Part shown: positions 55,569 through 63,673 of the stretch, in pieces | How positions within the stretch are numbered: the stretch's first letter is position 1 | How the letters are laid out: every line of letters begins with the position of its first letter | Origin: Agromyces cavernae | GTDB lineage: Bacteria; Actinomycetota; Actinomycetes; Actinomycetales; Microbacteriaceae | DNA: 64,000 nt | Assembly: GCF_021044935.1 (NCBI RefSeq) | Contig: NZ_JAJNMP010000001.1 | Span: 620,001-684,000, forward strand | Direction of reading: 5' to 3' | The notes under the pieces: generated by a model | What the model saw: only the letters and a program-made list of their open reading frames with translations | Databases searched by the model: none | What the model was told of the DNA's origin: nothing | Program-made: the position numbers and the translations under genes

Positions 55569-55781
55569 CTACGCGCGCTGTTCGCGCTGCTCGTCGCCGG
55601 TGACGTAGGCGTCGTCGTCTTCGGCGGCGTACTCCGCCCATTTCGACGCCTCGTCGCTGTAATCGTCATGCTGCGAACCCGTGAGCTCGCGCTCAAGCGC
55701 GTTGTAGTCGGTGTTCGGGCTGAAGTACTTCAGCTCGCGAGCGACCTTGGTGTGCTTGGCTTTCTGACGGCCGCGCCCCAT
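55569..55781 (-). CDS. DUF3073 protein, 70 aa
   Basis: MGRGRQKAKHTKVARELKYF opens this small, highly charged protein; the basic first half is followed by an acidic second half. DUF3073 is near-universal in actinobacteria close to purM or purF, and its function is unknown. A TAAACT -10 box on the minus strand lies about 85 bases upstream. Confidence 0.9.
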   Translation of the reverse strand: MGRGRQKAKHTKVARELKYFSPNTDYNALERELTGSQHDDYSDEASKWAEYAAEDDDAYVTGDEQREQRA

Positions 55782-55864
55782 GCGTGACCCCCTTACGACA
55801 TCTGGCCGGGTGGGATGGTCTTCACCCGGCGCTCATCTGATAGTTGAAATTTCGTCCGGATGCC

Positions 55865-55870
55865 AGTTTA
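55865..55870 (-). promoter_or_regulatory. Predicted -10 box of the DUF3073 gene
   Basis: TAAACT on the minus strand; the implied 5' UTR of about 77 bases is long for this genome. Confidence 0.5.
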
Positions 55871-55967
55871 GCACCGTGCCACGCCACCTTCGGTGGTATC
55901 CACACCTGCGCGATGAGGTGCTGGACTCGTGCTGCGGGCACACAGCAAGCCATGTTGAGATGGTCTG

Positions 55968-57143
55968 GTGATACCCGCCCCTGAACGCGTGAAGGTCGTG
56001 GTGATCGGCGCAGGACAGGCGGGGCTGTCGGTGGCCTATTACCTGCGTCGATTCGAGCTCGTCGCCGACGAGGACTTCGTCGTGCTCGACCGCGCGCCCG
56101 GTGCCGGCGGTGCATGGCAGCACCGCTGGTCGTCGTTGCGACTCGGAACCGCCCACCGCGTGAACGACCTGCCCGGCATGGCCGAGCTCGGACTGAGCTT
56201 CGACACCGCCGACCGCGACCTCCCCGCGAAAGACGTCGTCGCCGACTACTACGGCAGGTTCGAGCAGCACTACGACCTTCGAGTGCACCGGCCGGTCGAC
56301 GTGCGCTCGGTCGTGAACGAGGGCGCCGACCTGGTCGTGCGATACGAGGACCTCTCGCCGAAACCGGTCGAGGAACTCAAGACCCGCGGGCTCTTCGGAC
56401 GCCGTCGCAAGAGCTTCGAGGCGCCCGCGAACCAGCGCGCGCCGCAGCACGAGATCGTCGCGAGCTTCCTCGTGAACGCCACCGGCACCTGGGGCTCGCC
56501 GTTCGTCCCCTTCTACCCGGGCATGGGCGAATTCGCGGGCAGGCACCTGCACACCTCGGACTACATCGAGGCCGAGGACTTCCGCGACCAGCACATCGTG
56601 ATCGTCGGCGGCGGCACCTCGGCCATCGGGTTCATGCTCGAGCTCGAGAACATCGCGGCCGGGCTCACGTGGGTGTCGCGACGCCCGGTCGACTGGATCG
56701 ACCGGCAGGAGCTCGACCTCGAGGGCGCGTCGGCCGCGGTCGCCATGCAGGACGAGGCGGCGCGCTCGGGCAGGGCCCTGCCCTCGATCGTGAGCGGCAC
56801 CGGCGTGCCGAAGAGCCGCCGCATCGCCGCCGGCATCGAGCGCGGACTGCTCGTCGCGCGCCCCATGTTCGACCGCATCGAAGCAGACCGGGTCGTGTGG
56901 GACGGCGGCGAATCGGGCATGGCCCGAGCCGACGCGATCATCTGGGCCACGGGGTTCCGCCCCGAGCTGCGCCACCTCGCACCGCTCAGGCTGCGTGAGA
57001 AGGCCGGCGGGGTCACCGTCGGGCAGGGCGCGGCGTGGAGCGACCCCCGCGTCTTCCTCGCCGGCTACGGGCCCCAGGCGTCGACGATCGGCGCGAACCG
57101 CGCCGGCCGCATGATCGCGCGCCAGATCATGGCGATGCTCTAG
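55968..57143 (+). CDS. Flavin-dependent monooxygenase-like NAD(P)/FAD oxidoreductase
   Basis: 391 residues. VVVIGAGQAGLSVAYYLRR at the N-terminus is the FAD site, GAWQHRWSSLRL near 45 and HTSDYIEAEDF near 205 match flavin monooxygenases, and IVIVGGGTSAIGFMLEL near 215 is the NADPH site. An ATGF motif follows near 330. Group B monooxygenase is likely, substrate unknown. GTG start. Confidence 0.85.
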   Translation: MIPAPERVKVVVIGAGQAGLSVAYYLRRFELVADEDFVVLDRAPGAGGAWQHRWSSLRLGTAHRVNDLPGMAELGLSFDTADRDLPAKDVVADYYGRFEQHYDLRVHRPVDVRSVVNEGADLVVRYEDLSPKPVEELKTRGLFGRRRKSFEAPANQRAPQHEIVASFLVNATGTWGSPFVPFYPGMGEFAGRHLHTSDYIEAEDFRDQHIVIVGGGTSAIGFMLELENIAAGLTWVSRRPVDWIDRQELDLEGASAAVAMQDEAARSGRALPSIVSGTGVPKSRRIAAGIERGLLVARPMFDRIEADRVVWDGGESGMARADAIIWATGFRPELRHLAPLRLREKAGGVTVGQGAAWSDPRVFLAGYGPQASTIGANRAGRMIARQIMAML

Positions 57144-57150
57144 CCTCCGA

Positions 57151-57208
57151 GCCGCGCCGAGCCGCGCCGACCGCGCCGACCGCGCCGACCCGCGCCGACC
57201 GCGCCGAC
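57151..57208. repeat. Tandem CCGCGCCGA repeats
   Basis: Six copies of a 9- to 10-bp unit just after the monooxygenase stop codon. Noncoding. Confidence 0.7.
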
Positions 57209-57228
57209 CTCACCCACGCTCGGTGTCC

Positions 57229-57306
57229 CGAAAACAGGAACACTTCGAGGTTCGGGCGGCGCGGCTTCCTGTTTCCGAGGCCGCCGCGGCGTGTCTTCCT
57301 GTTTTC
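57229..57306. repeat. GAAAACAGGAAG element, copy B
   Basis: Same order of core words as copy A when read on the minus strand: GAAAACAGGAAGACACGCCG, then a second word lacking one A, then the inverted word. The middle differs from copy A. It lies between convergent genes, like copy A. Confidence 0.7.
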
Positions 57307-57354
57307 AGAGCGGGTGCGGGTGCGGGTGCGGGGGGCGGGTGTCGGGGAGAGCGC

Positions 57355-59481
57355 CTACCGAGCGCTGCCGCCGCGCCGCGTCGACGCGCTCTCGAGCGGC
57401 CGACGCGCCACCGGTCGCACGGGCTCGCCGCGGCGATCCTGGCCGGGCAGCGGCCGCGACCGCCGTCCGTACAAGAGGTCGGAGGAGTCGAGCAGCCACG
57501 GCACAAGCGCCACCGTGACGCCGTGCACGAGCATGAGCTTCTGCCGGATGCGCCGCGCCTTGTGGTTGTGCAGCAGGCTCTCCCACCAGTGCCCGACGAT
57601 GTACTGCGGCATGTACACCGTGACGACCTCGGAGCCGAATTCCTCGCGACGCCCCTTGATGTACTGGATGAGCGGGTGGCTGAGGTCACGGTACGGCGAC
57701 GACAGGATGCGCAGCTTCACGTGGATGTTCTGCTTCGCCCACGCCTTCTTCAGGCGCTTCGTCTCGTCTTCGTCGAGCGAGACGTGCACGGCCTCGAGCG
57801 AGTCGTGGCGTGCTGCGATCGCGTAGTCGAGGGCCTTCAGGGTCGGCTTCTGCATGCGGCCGACGAGCACGATCGCGTGGTCGCCCGCCGAGCCGAAGGT
57901 CGTCGTCGGGTCGACCTCGATCTCCTTCTCGACGTCGCGGTAGTAGCGGTGCACGCCCATCATCAGCAGGAAAAGCACGGGCATGAGCACGAACACGATC
58001 CACGCGCCGTGCGTGAACTTGGTCACGGTCACGACGATGAGCACGACCGCCGTCATCGCGGCGCCGATCGCGTTGATGATGAGGGCGCGCACCATGGCCC
58101 CTCGCGTGAGCGGAGCGCGGTCGGCGTCGGCACGGTACGTCGCCTTCGACCTGGCCGACGTTCCGGACCTCGGTTTCGGATGCCGCAGCCCGCGCAGTTC
58201 GCGAAGCCAGTGCCGCACCATGCCGGTCTGCCCCAGGGTGAACGACACGAAGACGCCGATGATGTAGAGCTGGATCAGCACCGTGAGGTTCGCCTGGAAG
58301 ACCACGAGGATCACGGATGCCGCGAGCGCGAGGATCACGACGCCGTTCGAGTAGATCAACCGGTCGCCGCGGGTCGAGAGCGACTTCGGTGCGTACCCGT
58401 CGCGGGCCAGCACCGACCCGAGCAGCGGGAAGCCGTTGAACGCCGTGTTCGCCGCGAGCAGCAGCACGAGCGCGGTCGCCGCCTGGATGACGTAGAAGAA
58501 CACGCTGCTGCCGCCGAACGTCGCCGCCGCGACCTGTGCCATGAGGCTCGGCTGCGGCTCGGTGGCGCACTCGGCCCAGCCGATGAGATGGCAGGGGTCC
58601 TCGGCGTAGTGCACCTGCGAGACGAGCGCGAGCGTCGTCAGGCCGGCGAAGAGCACGATCGCGATGCCGCCCATCAGCACGAGCGTCATCTGGGCGTTGC
58701 GCACCTTCGGCAACCGGAACGCGGGCACGCCGTTCGAGATGGCCTCGACGCCCGTCAGGGCGGAGCATCCGCTCGCGAACGATCGCAGCAGCAACAGGAT
58801 GACCGCGGCCTGGCCCAGCGACTCGGCCTCCACGCCGTAGGCCGCCGAAGAGGCCACCGGAGCGTCGCCGAGCAGGGTGCGGGTGAGGCCGACGACGACC
58901 ATCACGAACACGCTGCCGATGAACAGGTAGGTCGGCACCGCGAACGCCCGCGACGACTCGCTGACGCCGCGGAGGTTCACGGCGGCGAGGATGATCACGA
59001 ACACCACCGCGAGCTCGACGCGGAACGGGTTGAGCTCGGGGATCGCCGAGATGATGTTGTCGACGCCCGAGGCGACCGAGACCACCACCGTCATGACGTA
59101 GTCGACGAGCAACGCCGATGCCACCACGAGGCCCGACTTCTCGCCGAGGTTGCGGTGCGCGACCTCGTAGTCGCCGCCGCCCGAGGGGTACGCGCGGATC
59201 AGCTGCCGGTAGCTCGCCACGACGGTGACGAGGAGCACCACGACCGCGAGCGCGACCCACGGGGCGAAGCTCAGGAAGGCGAGGCCGCCGATCGTGAGGA
59301 TCATCAGCAGCTCCTGCGGCGCGTACGCCACCGACGAGAGCGGGTCGCTCGCGAAGATCGGCAGCGCGAAGCGCTTCTTGAGAAGTTGCCCCTCGAGCTT
59401 CTCGGTGGGGAGGGGGTCGCCGATAATCCAGTTCTTCGGCGACTTCAGTTCTGCCGGCGGCTCGCCGACTTCATTCGTCAC
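57355..59481 (-). CDS. APC-superfamily permease, KimA-like potassium importer
   Basis: 708 residues: twelve predicted helices in the first 440 or so, then a large soluble C-terminal domain with GDHAIVLVGRMQKPTLKALDYA. FASDPLSSVAYAPQELLMILT near residue 45 is the KUP/KimA-type opening of helix 1. KimA imports potassium and is shut by c-di-AMP. Assignment from similarity, other APC amino acid transporters remain possible. GTG 59481 is chosen because TAGTGT lies 8 bases before; no riboswitch was seen. Confidence 0.75.
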   Translation of the reverse strand: MTNEVGEPPAELKSPKNWIIGDPLPTEKLEGQLLKKRFALPIFASDPLSSVAYAPQELLMILTIGGLAFLSFAPWVALAVVVLLVTVVASYRQLIRAYPSGGGDYEVAHRNLGEKSGLVVASALLVDYVMTVVVSVASGVDNIISAIPELNPFRVELAVVFVIILAAVNLRGVSESSRAFAVPTYLFIGSVFVMVVVGLTRTLLGDAPVASSAAYGVEAESLGQAAVILLLLRSFASGCSALTGVEAISNGVPAFRLPKVRNAQMTLVLMGGIAIVLFAGLTTLALVSQVHYAEDPCHLIGWAECATEPQPSLMAQVAAATFGGSSVFFYVIQAATALVLLLAANTAFNGFPLLGSVLARDGYAPKSLSTRGDRLIYSNGVVILALAASVILVVFQANLTVLIQLYIIGVFVSFTLGQTGMVRHWLRELRGLRHPKPRSGTSARSKATYRADADRAPLTRGAMVRALIINAIGAAMTAVVLIVVTVTKFTHGAWIVFVLMPVLFLLMMGVHRYYRDVEKEIEVDPTTTFGSAGDHAIVLVGRMQKPTLKALDYAIAARHDSLEAVHVSLDEDETKRLKKAWAKQNIHVKLRILSSPYRDLSHPLIQYIKGRREEFGSEVVTVYMPQYIVGHWWESLLHNHKARRIRQKLMLVHGVTVALVPWLLDSSDLLYGRRSRPLPGQDRRGEPVRPVARRPLESASTRRGGSAR

Positions 59482-59489
59482 GGCGGATG

Positions 59490-59495
59490 ACACTA
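59490..59495 (-). promoter_or_regulatory. Leaderless -10 box of the KimA-like gene
   Basis: TAGTGT on the minus strand, 8 bases before the GTG. Confidence 0.45.
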
Positions 59496-59668
59496 CTCCC
59501 GCGGCGGCGGATGTCAAGCCCGCCGCTGGGCCGGTCGCCCGGAAGCGCTGATCGCCGCGCGGTTCGGCGGCATCTCAGGCGCGATTGCTATGGTTGGGCA
59601 CCGAACTCGCCGCCCATGGCTCAGCCACGGGACATCCGTTCGGTTACGCGCCCCAGGAGGCCTCCCGC

Positions 59669-60361
59669 ATGCCCACGTCACCCACCGCCGTCGCACGCGC
59701 CGCGACCCGCACCAGTCCCGCAACTCGCATGCGTGCGGTGGTGCTCGCTGCCGCGGCGCTCGCCGTCGCGCTCTGCCTCACCCTCGCGGGCGGCTCACCC
59801 GCCTTCGCGCACGACGAGCTCATCGCGTCGAGCCCCGAGCCCGGCGAGGTGTTCGACGCCGCCCCGGCCGAGGTGACCCTCACGTTCTCGGGGGATGTGC
59901 TCGAGGCGGGAACGGCGGTCGTCGTCGTCGACCACCACGGCGATGAGGTCGAGGTCGGCGCACCGGCGGTGTCCGGATCCGAGGTCACCTCGGGGCTGCC
60001 CGCCGACCTCAGCGGCGAGTACCAGGTGCGCTGGCGCGTCGTCTCCTCCGACGGCCACCCGATCGAGGGCACCATCGACTTCGGTGTCGGCGCCGATGCG
60101 ACCGGTACCTGGACCGAAGAGGCGCCGCACGATGAGGCCCCCGCCGACAGCGAGAGCGCCGGCGGATCCGAGCATGCCGAAGACGCCGCCGCGACCGGCC
60201 CCGACGGCTGGACCATCGCCGGATTCGTCGTCGGCGCGCTCGGCATCCTCGCGCTCGCCGCGGCGCTCATCGTCGCCGCCCGCCGCAAGAGCGCCGGCCC
60301 CGGCGCCGGCTCGGGTCCCGGTGCGGGCTCGGGTGGCCCGGGCGGCTCAGCCGACCAGTAG
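59669..60361 (+). CDS. copC: Secreted, membrane-anchored CopC copper-binding protein
   Basis: 230 residues. Signal peptide ends AFA with mature protein starting HDEL, so the N-terminal His can form the copper(II) site typical of CopC. The beta domain runs to about residue 150, then a linker, one transmembrane segment (GFVVGALGILALAAALIVAA) and a Gly-rich tail. No CopD partner is present. CAGGAGG precedes ATG 59669. Its 3' end overlaps the convergent crcB gene by 15 bases. Confidence 0.87.
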   Translation: MPTSPTAVARAATRTSPATRMRAVVLAAAALAVALCLTLAGGSPAFAHDELIASSPEPGEVFDAAPAEVTLTFSGDVLEAGTAVVVVDHHGDEVEVGAPAVSGSEVTSGLPADLSGEYQVRWRVVSSDGHPIEGTIDFGVGADATGTWTEEAPHDEAPADSESAGGSEHAEDAAATGPDGWTIAGFVVGALGILALAAALIVAARRKSAGPGAGSGPGAGSGGPGGSADQ

Positions 60362-60727
60362 GTAGCCGCCGGCCGCGGCCGCGATGCCGAGCACGAACGT
60401 CAAGACGACGTTGAACACGGCGGCGCGCCAACGGTCGCCGTCGACGAGCTCGATGGTCTCGACGCTCCACGTGCTGAACGTCGTGAGCCCCCCGCAGAAG
60501 CCGGTGACGAGCACGAGCCTCAGGTCGCCGTCGAGTGCGGCTCGCTCGGCGAGGCCGATGAGTGCGCCGGCGAACGCCGAGCCGACGACGTTCACGATGA
60601 GGATGCCGCCCGGTAGGTGCCCCGGTCGCACCGGCAGCGCGCGCGAGAGCGCGTACCGCATGACCGCGCCCATGGCGCCGGCGACGAGCACGGCGGCGGC
60701 GACGAGGGGTGAGAGCACGCCGGTCAC
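60347..60727 (-). CDS. crcB: Fluoride channel subunit CrcB/Fluc (second)
   Basis: 126 residues, four membrane helices. GGILIVNVVGSAFAGALIG and TGFCGGLTTFSTWSVE are the fluoride-channel motifs. GTG start overlaps the preceding crcB stop (GTGA). The pair probably makes a heterodimeric fluoride exporter. Confidence 0.9.
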   Translation of the reverse strand: MTGVLSPLVAAAVLVAGAMGAVMRYALSRALPVRPGHLPGGILIVNVVGSAFAGALIGLAERAALDGDLRLVLVTGFCGGLTTFSTWSVETIELVDGDRWRAAVFNVVLTFVLGIAAAAGGYLLVG

Positions 60728-61143
60728 AGCGTCTCGCCCGCGTCGGTGACGTCGGTCGGCATGGGGCGGTGCGCGATGAGCGAGCCGATGCGCAGCCCGG
60801 CCGCCGCGGCCGCGAGACCACCGATGATCGACGCGAGCAGGTACGCGAACGCTGTCAGCCACTCGCCCTCGCGACCCAGCACGACGAGCGCCGCCGTCAC
60901 GGCCGAGAGGGTCGTGAAGGATCCGAGCACCCCCGGGCCGATGCCGGCCTTCAGCCATCTCGGCGTCGTCGGCCGGGTCCAGAGGCCGCCGACGAGCCAC
61001 CCGAGCGCGAACGCGCCGCCGAGGTTCACGATGAGGGTCTCGACGGGGAACGCGTCGTCGGCGCGCGGGAACGCGAGGTCGCAGGCGAGCCGCAGGCCGG
61101 TGCCGACGAGGCCGCCCAGGGCGACGGCGAGATACGAGCGCAC
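60724..61143 (-). CDS. crcB: Fluoride channel subunit CrcB/Fluc (first)
   Basis: 139 residues, four helices. ETLIVNLGGAFALGWLVGG and GVLGSFTTLSAVT are the family motifs. The GTG start lies 6 bases after TAGCCT, so leaderless. No fluoride riboswitch is visible upstream. Confidence 0.9.
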   Translation of the reverse strand: MRSYLAVALGGLVGTGLRLACDLAFPRADDAFPVETLIVNLGGAFALGWLVGGLWTRPTTPRWLKAGIGPGVLGSFTTLSAVTAALVVLGREGEWLTAFAYLLASIIGGLAAAAAGLRIGSLIAHRPMPTDVTDAGETL

Positions 61144-61206
61144 CCCCAGAGGCTACGCCCGCGGCGCCCAGAAGTACCCGCGGCGCCCAGAGGTTACGCC
61201 CGCGGC
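61144..61206. repeat. Three imperfect tandem repeats of about 20 bp
   Basis: Units built on CCCAGAGGCTACGCCCGCGG, of 22, 19 and 22 bases. The -10 box of crcB (61150-61155) lies inside the first and the GNAT stop inside the last. Confidence 0.7.
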
Positions 61207-61712
61207 GCCTCGGCGAGGTCGTAGACCCAGTTGTTCGAGGTCTGCCAATTGCCCGGCGGATACTCGAACTCCTCTTGCCCGTCGAGCCGGAAGCCGGCCT
61301 TCTCGCAGATCGCGTTCGACCCGACGTTGTCGACCCGGGGGTAGGCCCAGAGGCGCCCGGTCTCACCGCGAGCCCGTGCGTCGGCGATGAGCCCGAGGAG
61401 CGCCTGGGTGGCGATGCCACGCCCCTGATAGGCAGACTCGACCGAGAACCCGCACTCGAGGGCGTGCTCTTCGCCGGGGATCTCGCGCTGCCAGTAGCCG
61501 ATGGAGCCGACCCCCTCGGGATGGCCTTCGATGACGATGCGGAACATGCGTGCGGTGCCCTCGCGCCAGTACCGCAGGTAGCGCTCGTGACGCGCCGCGA
61601 GCGCCTCGTCGGACTCGGGCCCGCCGAGGTGCGTCATCATCTCGGGCGTGTTGCCGCGCTGCAGGGTGGCGAGGTCGTCGTCAGCCCACGGCACCAGTTG
61701 CACGTCTGTCAT
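61194..61712 (-). CDS. GNAT-family N-acetyltransferase
   Basis: 172 residues. The acetyl-CoA loop is SAYQGRGIATQALLGLI near 92 (Q/RxxGxG/A pattern), preceded by IGYWQREI and followed by the RimJ/RimL-like NVGSNAICEKAGFRLDG. Substrate unknown. ATG 61712; the longer frame has no support. Confidence 0.88.
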   Translation of the reverse strand: MTDVQLVPWADDDLATLQRGNTPEMMTHLGGPESDEALAARHERYLRYWREGTARMFRIVIEGHPEGVGSIGYWQREIPGEEHALECGFSVESAYQGRGIATQALLGLIADARARGETGRLWAYPRVDNVGSNAICEKAGFRLDGQEEFEYPPGNWQTSNNWVYDLAEAPRA

Positions 61713-61754
61713 GCCCCCATCGAAGCACTCGCCGCCGACACGCGATCGGGATGT

Positions 61755-61835
61755 GGGTTGAGGAGCGCCGCAGGCGAGTCTCGAAACCCGAATGCTCGCA
61801 GGCCTGGGTTTCGAGCGTCGGGCGCTCCTCAACCC
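61755..61835. repeat. Two inverted copies of the GGGTTGAGG...TCTCGAAACCC element
   Basis: Copy 4 at 61755-61789 and an inverted copy 5 at 61806-61835, together able to form a long hairpin. They lie between the GNAT and PadR genes. Confidence 0.75.
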
Positions 61836-61850
61836 GCAGATCGGGTCAGC

Positions 61851-62501
61851 TCAGCGGTCGACGAGCGTCGCGAGCACGTCGGCGCGCACCTGCGCCAGTC
61901 GCACCCTCAGCAGCGTCACCGACTCGGTCGAGACGCGCCCGCGGTGCGCCTGCGTGCGCAGGTCGGTGCGCAACTGCTGACGGAACTCGTTGAGCACGAG
62001 GTCGGCCTCGTGCACCGCACGATTCGACTCGGCGTGCAGGTTGATCGTCCCGCCCGCGCCGCCGCTGCCCGTCGTGTCGGCGAACTTCGCCGAGGTCGAC
62101 TGCGACGAACGTTTCGCCTCGCGCGCGGCGCTCGCGAGCTCCGCCCGCAATGACCGCATCGCGTCGTTCACCTCGGCTCGCACGCCGTCGGCGAGTCGTC
62201 GCACCGAATCGGTGACCTCGTCTTCGATCGCGTCGAGCTCGTGCCGGCGGGCGTCGAGTTCTGCTCGGCCCGCCTCGGTGATCTCGTAGACGGTCTTGCG
62301 GCCGTCGGTCGTCTTCGAGACGAGCCCCTCCTCTTCGAGCTTCGACAGGCGGGGGTAGATCGTTCCCGCGCTCGGGCTGTACGTTCCGCCGAACCGGTCG
62401 CTGAGCGCCTGGATGAGTTCGTAGCCGTGGCGCGGCTGTTCGTCGAGCAGCGCCAGCAGGTAGAGGCGCAGGCTCCCGTGGGCGAAGACCGGCGGGGTCA
62501 T
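61851..62501 (-). CDS. PadR-family transcriptional regulator
   Basis: 216 residues. Winged helix with LRLYLLALLDEQPRHGYELIQALSDRFGGTYSPSAGTIYPRLSKLEEEGLV, then a long helical C-terminus (Vtr1-like dimer helix). Its start overlaps the DUF4097 stop, so it is regulated with it. Operators upstream of DUF4097 probably bind it. Confidence 0.9.
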   Translation of the reverse strand: MTPPVFAHGSLRLYLLALLDEQPRHGYELIQALSDRFGGTYSPSAGTIYPRLSKLEEEGLVSKTTDGRKTVYEITEAGRAELDARRHELDAIEDEVTDSVRRLADGVRAEVNDAMRSLRAELASAAREAKRSSQSTSAKFADTTGSGGAGGTINLHAESNRAVHEADLVLNEFRQQLRTDLRTQAHRGRVSTESVTLLRVRLAQVRADVLATLVDR

Positions 62502-63385
62502 GCGGATGCCTCGGCGCCGGTCGGCCCCGCTGCTGCCGTGCTGTCGTCGTGGGCGCGGCCCGCGGCATCCGCTCGCTCGGTCGGCTCGCGGCGCATGACC
62601 GAGATGGAACCCGAGACGCTGTTCGCGCCGAGGTCGAGCCAGCGGCCGGCGAGTTCGCCCGTGACGCGCTCGAAGCCCTTGCCGAGCATGCCCTTGATGG
62701 TCGTGTCGTCGAGCAGCACCGTGCCGCTGACCGTGTTGATGCGGTAGCGGGCGCCCGACCCCGTGTCGAAGCGCACCGTGAGGTCGCCCGAGACGGTGTT
62801 GGTGTCGACCCGGTCGGGAGTGCCGTAGGCGTCGAGCACCATGTCGCCCGAGACGGTGTCGGCGTTGAACGAGCGCACGTCGCCGGTGGCGACGATGTCG
62901 CCCGAGACCGAGTGCGCGGTGATGCGGCCGACGTGGTTGCCCGCGGACATCTCGCCCGAGACGCTCGAGAGCTCGACGTCGCCCTCGTGGGTGTCGAGCA
63001 CGAGGTCGCCCGAGACGGTGCTGAGCTTCGCATCGGTCGCGAAGCCCGAGACGAGCGTGTCGCCCGAGACCATGCCGAGCTTCATGACGACATGGCGCGG
63101 CGCGAGGATCGACACCTGCGCCTTGGCGCTGCCCGCCCAGCCCTTGAAGACCTCGATGAAGTTGTCCCACCGCAGTTGCGGGTGGTCGATGTCGAGCACG
63201 TCTCCGTCGATCTCGACCTTCAGGTCTTTGCCGGTGACGCCCGTGATCTCGATGCGCGCCCCCGGCTCGTCGTGCGCGATGACATCGACCTTGCCGCCGA
63301 TGAGGCTGACCTTGAGCTTGCGCACGAGCTCGAGGTCGATGACCCGGGACTCGCCCGGTGCGATGACCCACTTCTCGATGGACAT
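62498..63385 (-). CDS. DUF4097 beta-strand repeat protein
   Basis: 295 residues of regular beta repeats (VSGDLVLDTHEGDVELSSVSGEM and so on, period about 22), forming a right-handed beta solenoid. No signal peptide. Function unknown; DUF4097 genes often sit with PadR regulators in Gram-positive bacteria. GAAGGAG gives the binding site. Confidence 0.85.
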   Translation of the reverse strand: MSIEKWVIAPGESRVIDLELVRKLKVSLIGGKVDVIAHDEPGARIEITGVTGKDLKVEIDGDVLDIDHPQLRWDNFIEVFKGWAGSAKAQVSILAPRHVVMKLGMVSGDTLVSGFATDAKLSTVSGDLVLDTHEGDVELSSVSGEMSAGNHVGRITAHSVSGDIVATGDVRSFNADTVSGDMVLDAYGTPDRVDTNTVSGDLTVRFDTGSGARYRINTVSGTVLLDDTTIKGMLGKGFERVTGELAGRWLDLGANSVSGSISVMRREPTERADAAGRAHDDSTAAAGPTGAEASA

Positions 63386-63406
63386 GTCGTGTTCTCTCCT
63401 TCGTTC

Positions 63407-63449
63407 GCGATATATCGCGTTGACCTGAATAACACGATATATCGCGTTG
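63407..63449 (-). promoter_or_regulatory. Two PadR operators upstream of DUF4097
   Basis: Identical 15-bp words CGATATATCGCGTTG at 63408-63422 and 63435-63449, 27 bases apart. The first includes the perfect palindrome GCGATATATCGC (63407-63418). AT islands of this form match PadR sites. Confidence 0.7.
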
Positions 63450-63593
63450 GCGGCGGGCGCAAGTGCTCAGTCGAAGGAGGGTTCGTGCGACACGCTGAGC
63501 AGGCGACGGCGCGCCGCGACGACGGTCCTTCGACTCGCGAATTGGGCAAGCGCTGGGGCGGGAGTACAAAAGGGCGGGCGGATGCCGCGGCGC

Positions 63594-63624
63594 TTGACAT
63601 TGACGCTGCGTCAAGCTTTAGCGT
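63594..63624 (+). promoter_or_regulatory. MerR-type promoter with 19-base spacer
   Basis: TTGACA (63594-63599) and TAGCGT (63619-63624) are 19 bases apart. The perfect palindrome TTGACGC-T-GCGTCAA (63600-63614) lies between them. This is the classic MerR-activated geometry. Confidence 0.8.
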
Positions 63625-63673
63625 GGCATGCGTGGGGTCGAGAGCGGCCCGAAGGTCACGAGAGGAGGACGTC

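Noticed and set aside
57223..59490. 755-codon plus-strand ORF opposite the permease
   Set aside because: Antisense shadow, rich in His/Arg/Asp with no domain; the minus strand has twelve membrane helices.
59482..59668. c-di-AMP (ydaO) riboswitch before the KimA-like gene
   Set aside because: The predicted -10 box lies 8 bases before the start, leaving no room for an aptamer, and none of its conserved motifs were seen.
61144..61193. Fluoride riboswitch before crcB
   Set aside because: The region is short tandem repeats with a -10 box next to the start; no pseudoknot-like crcB motif.
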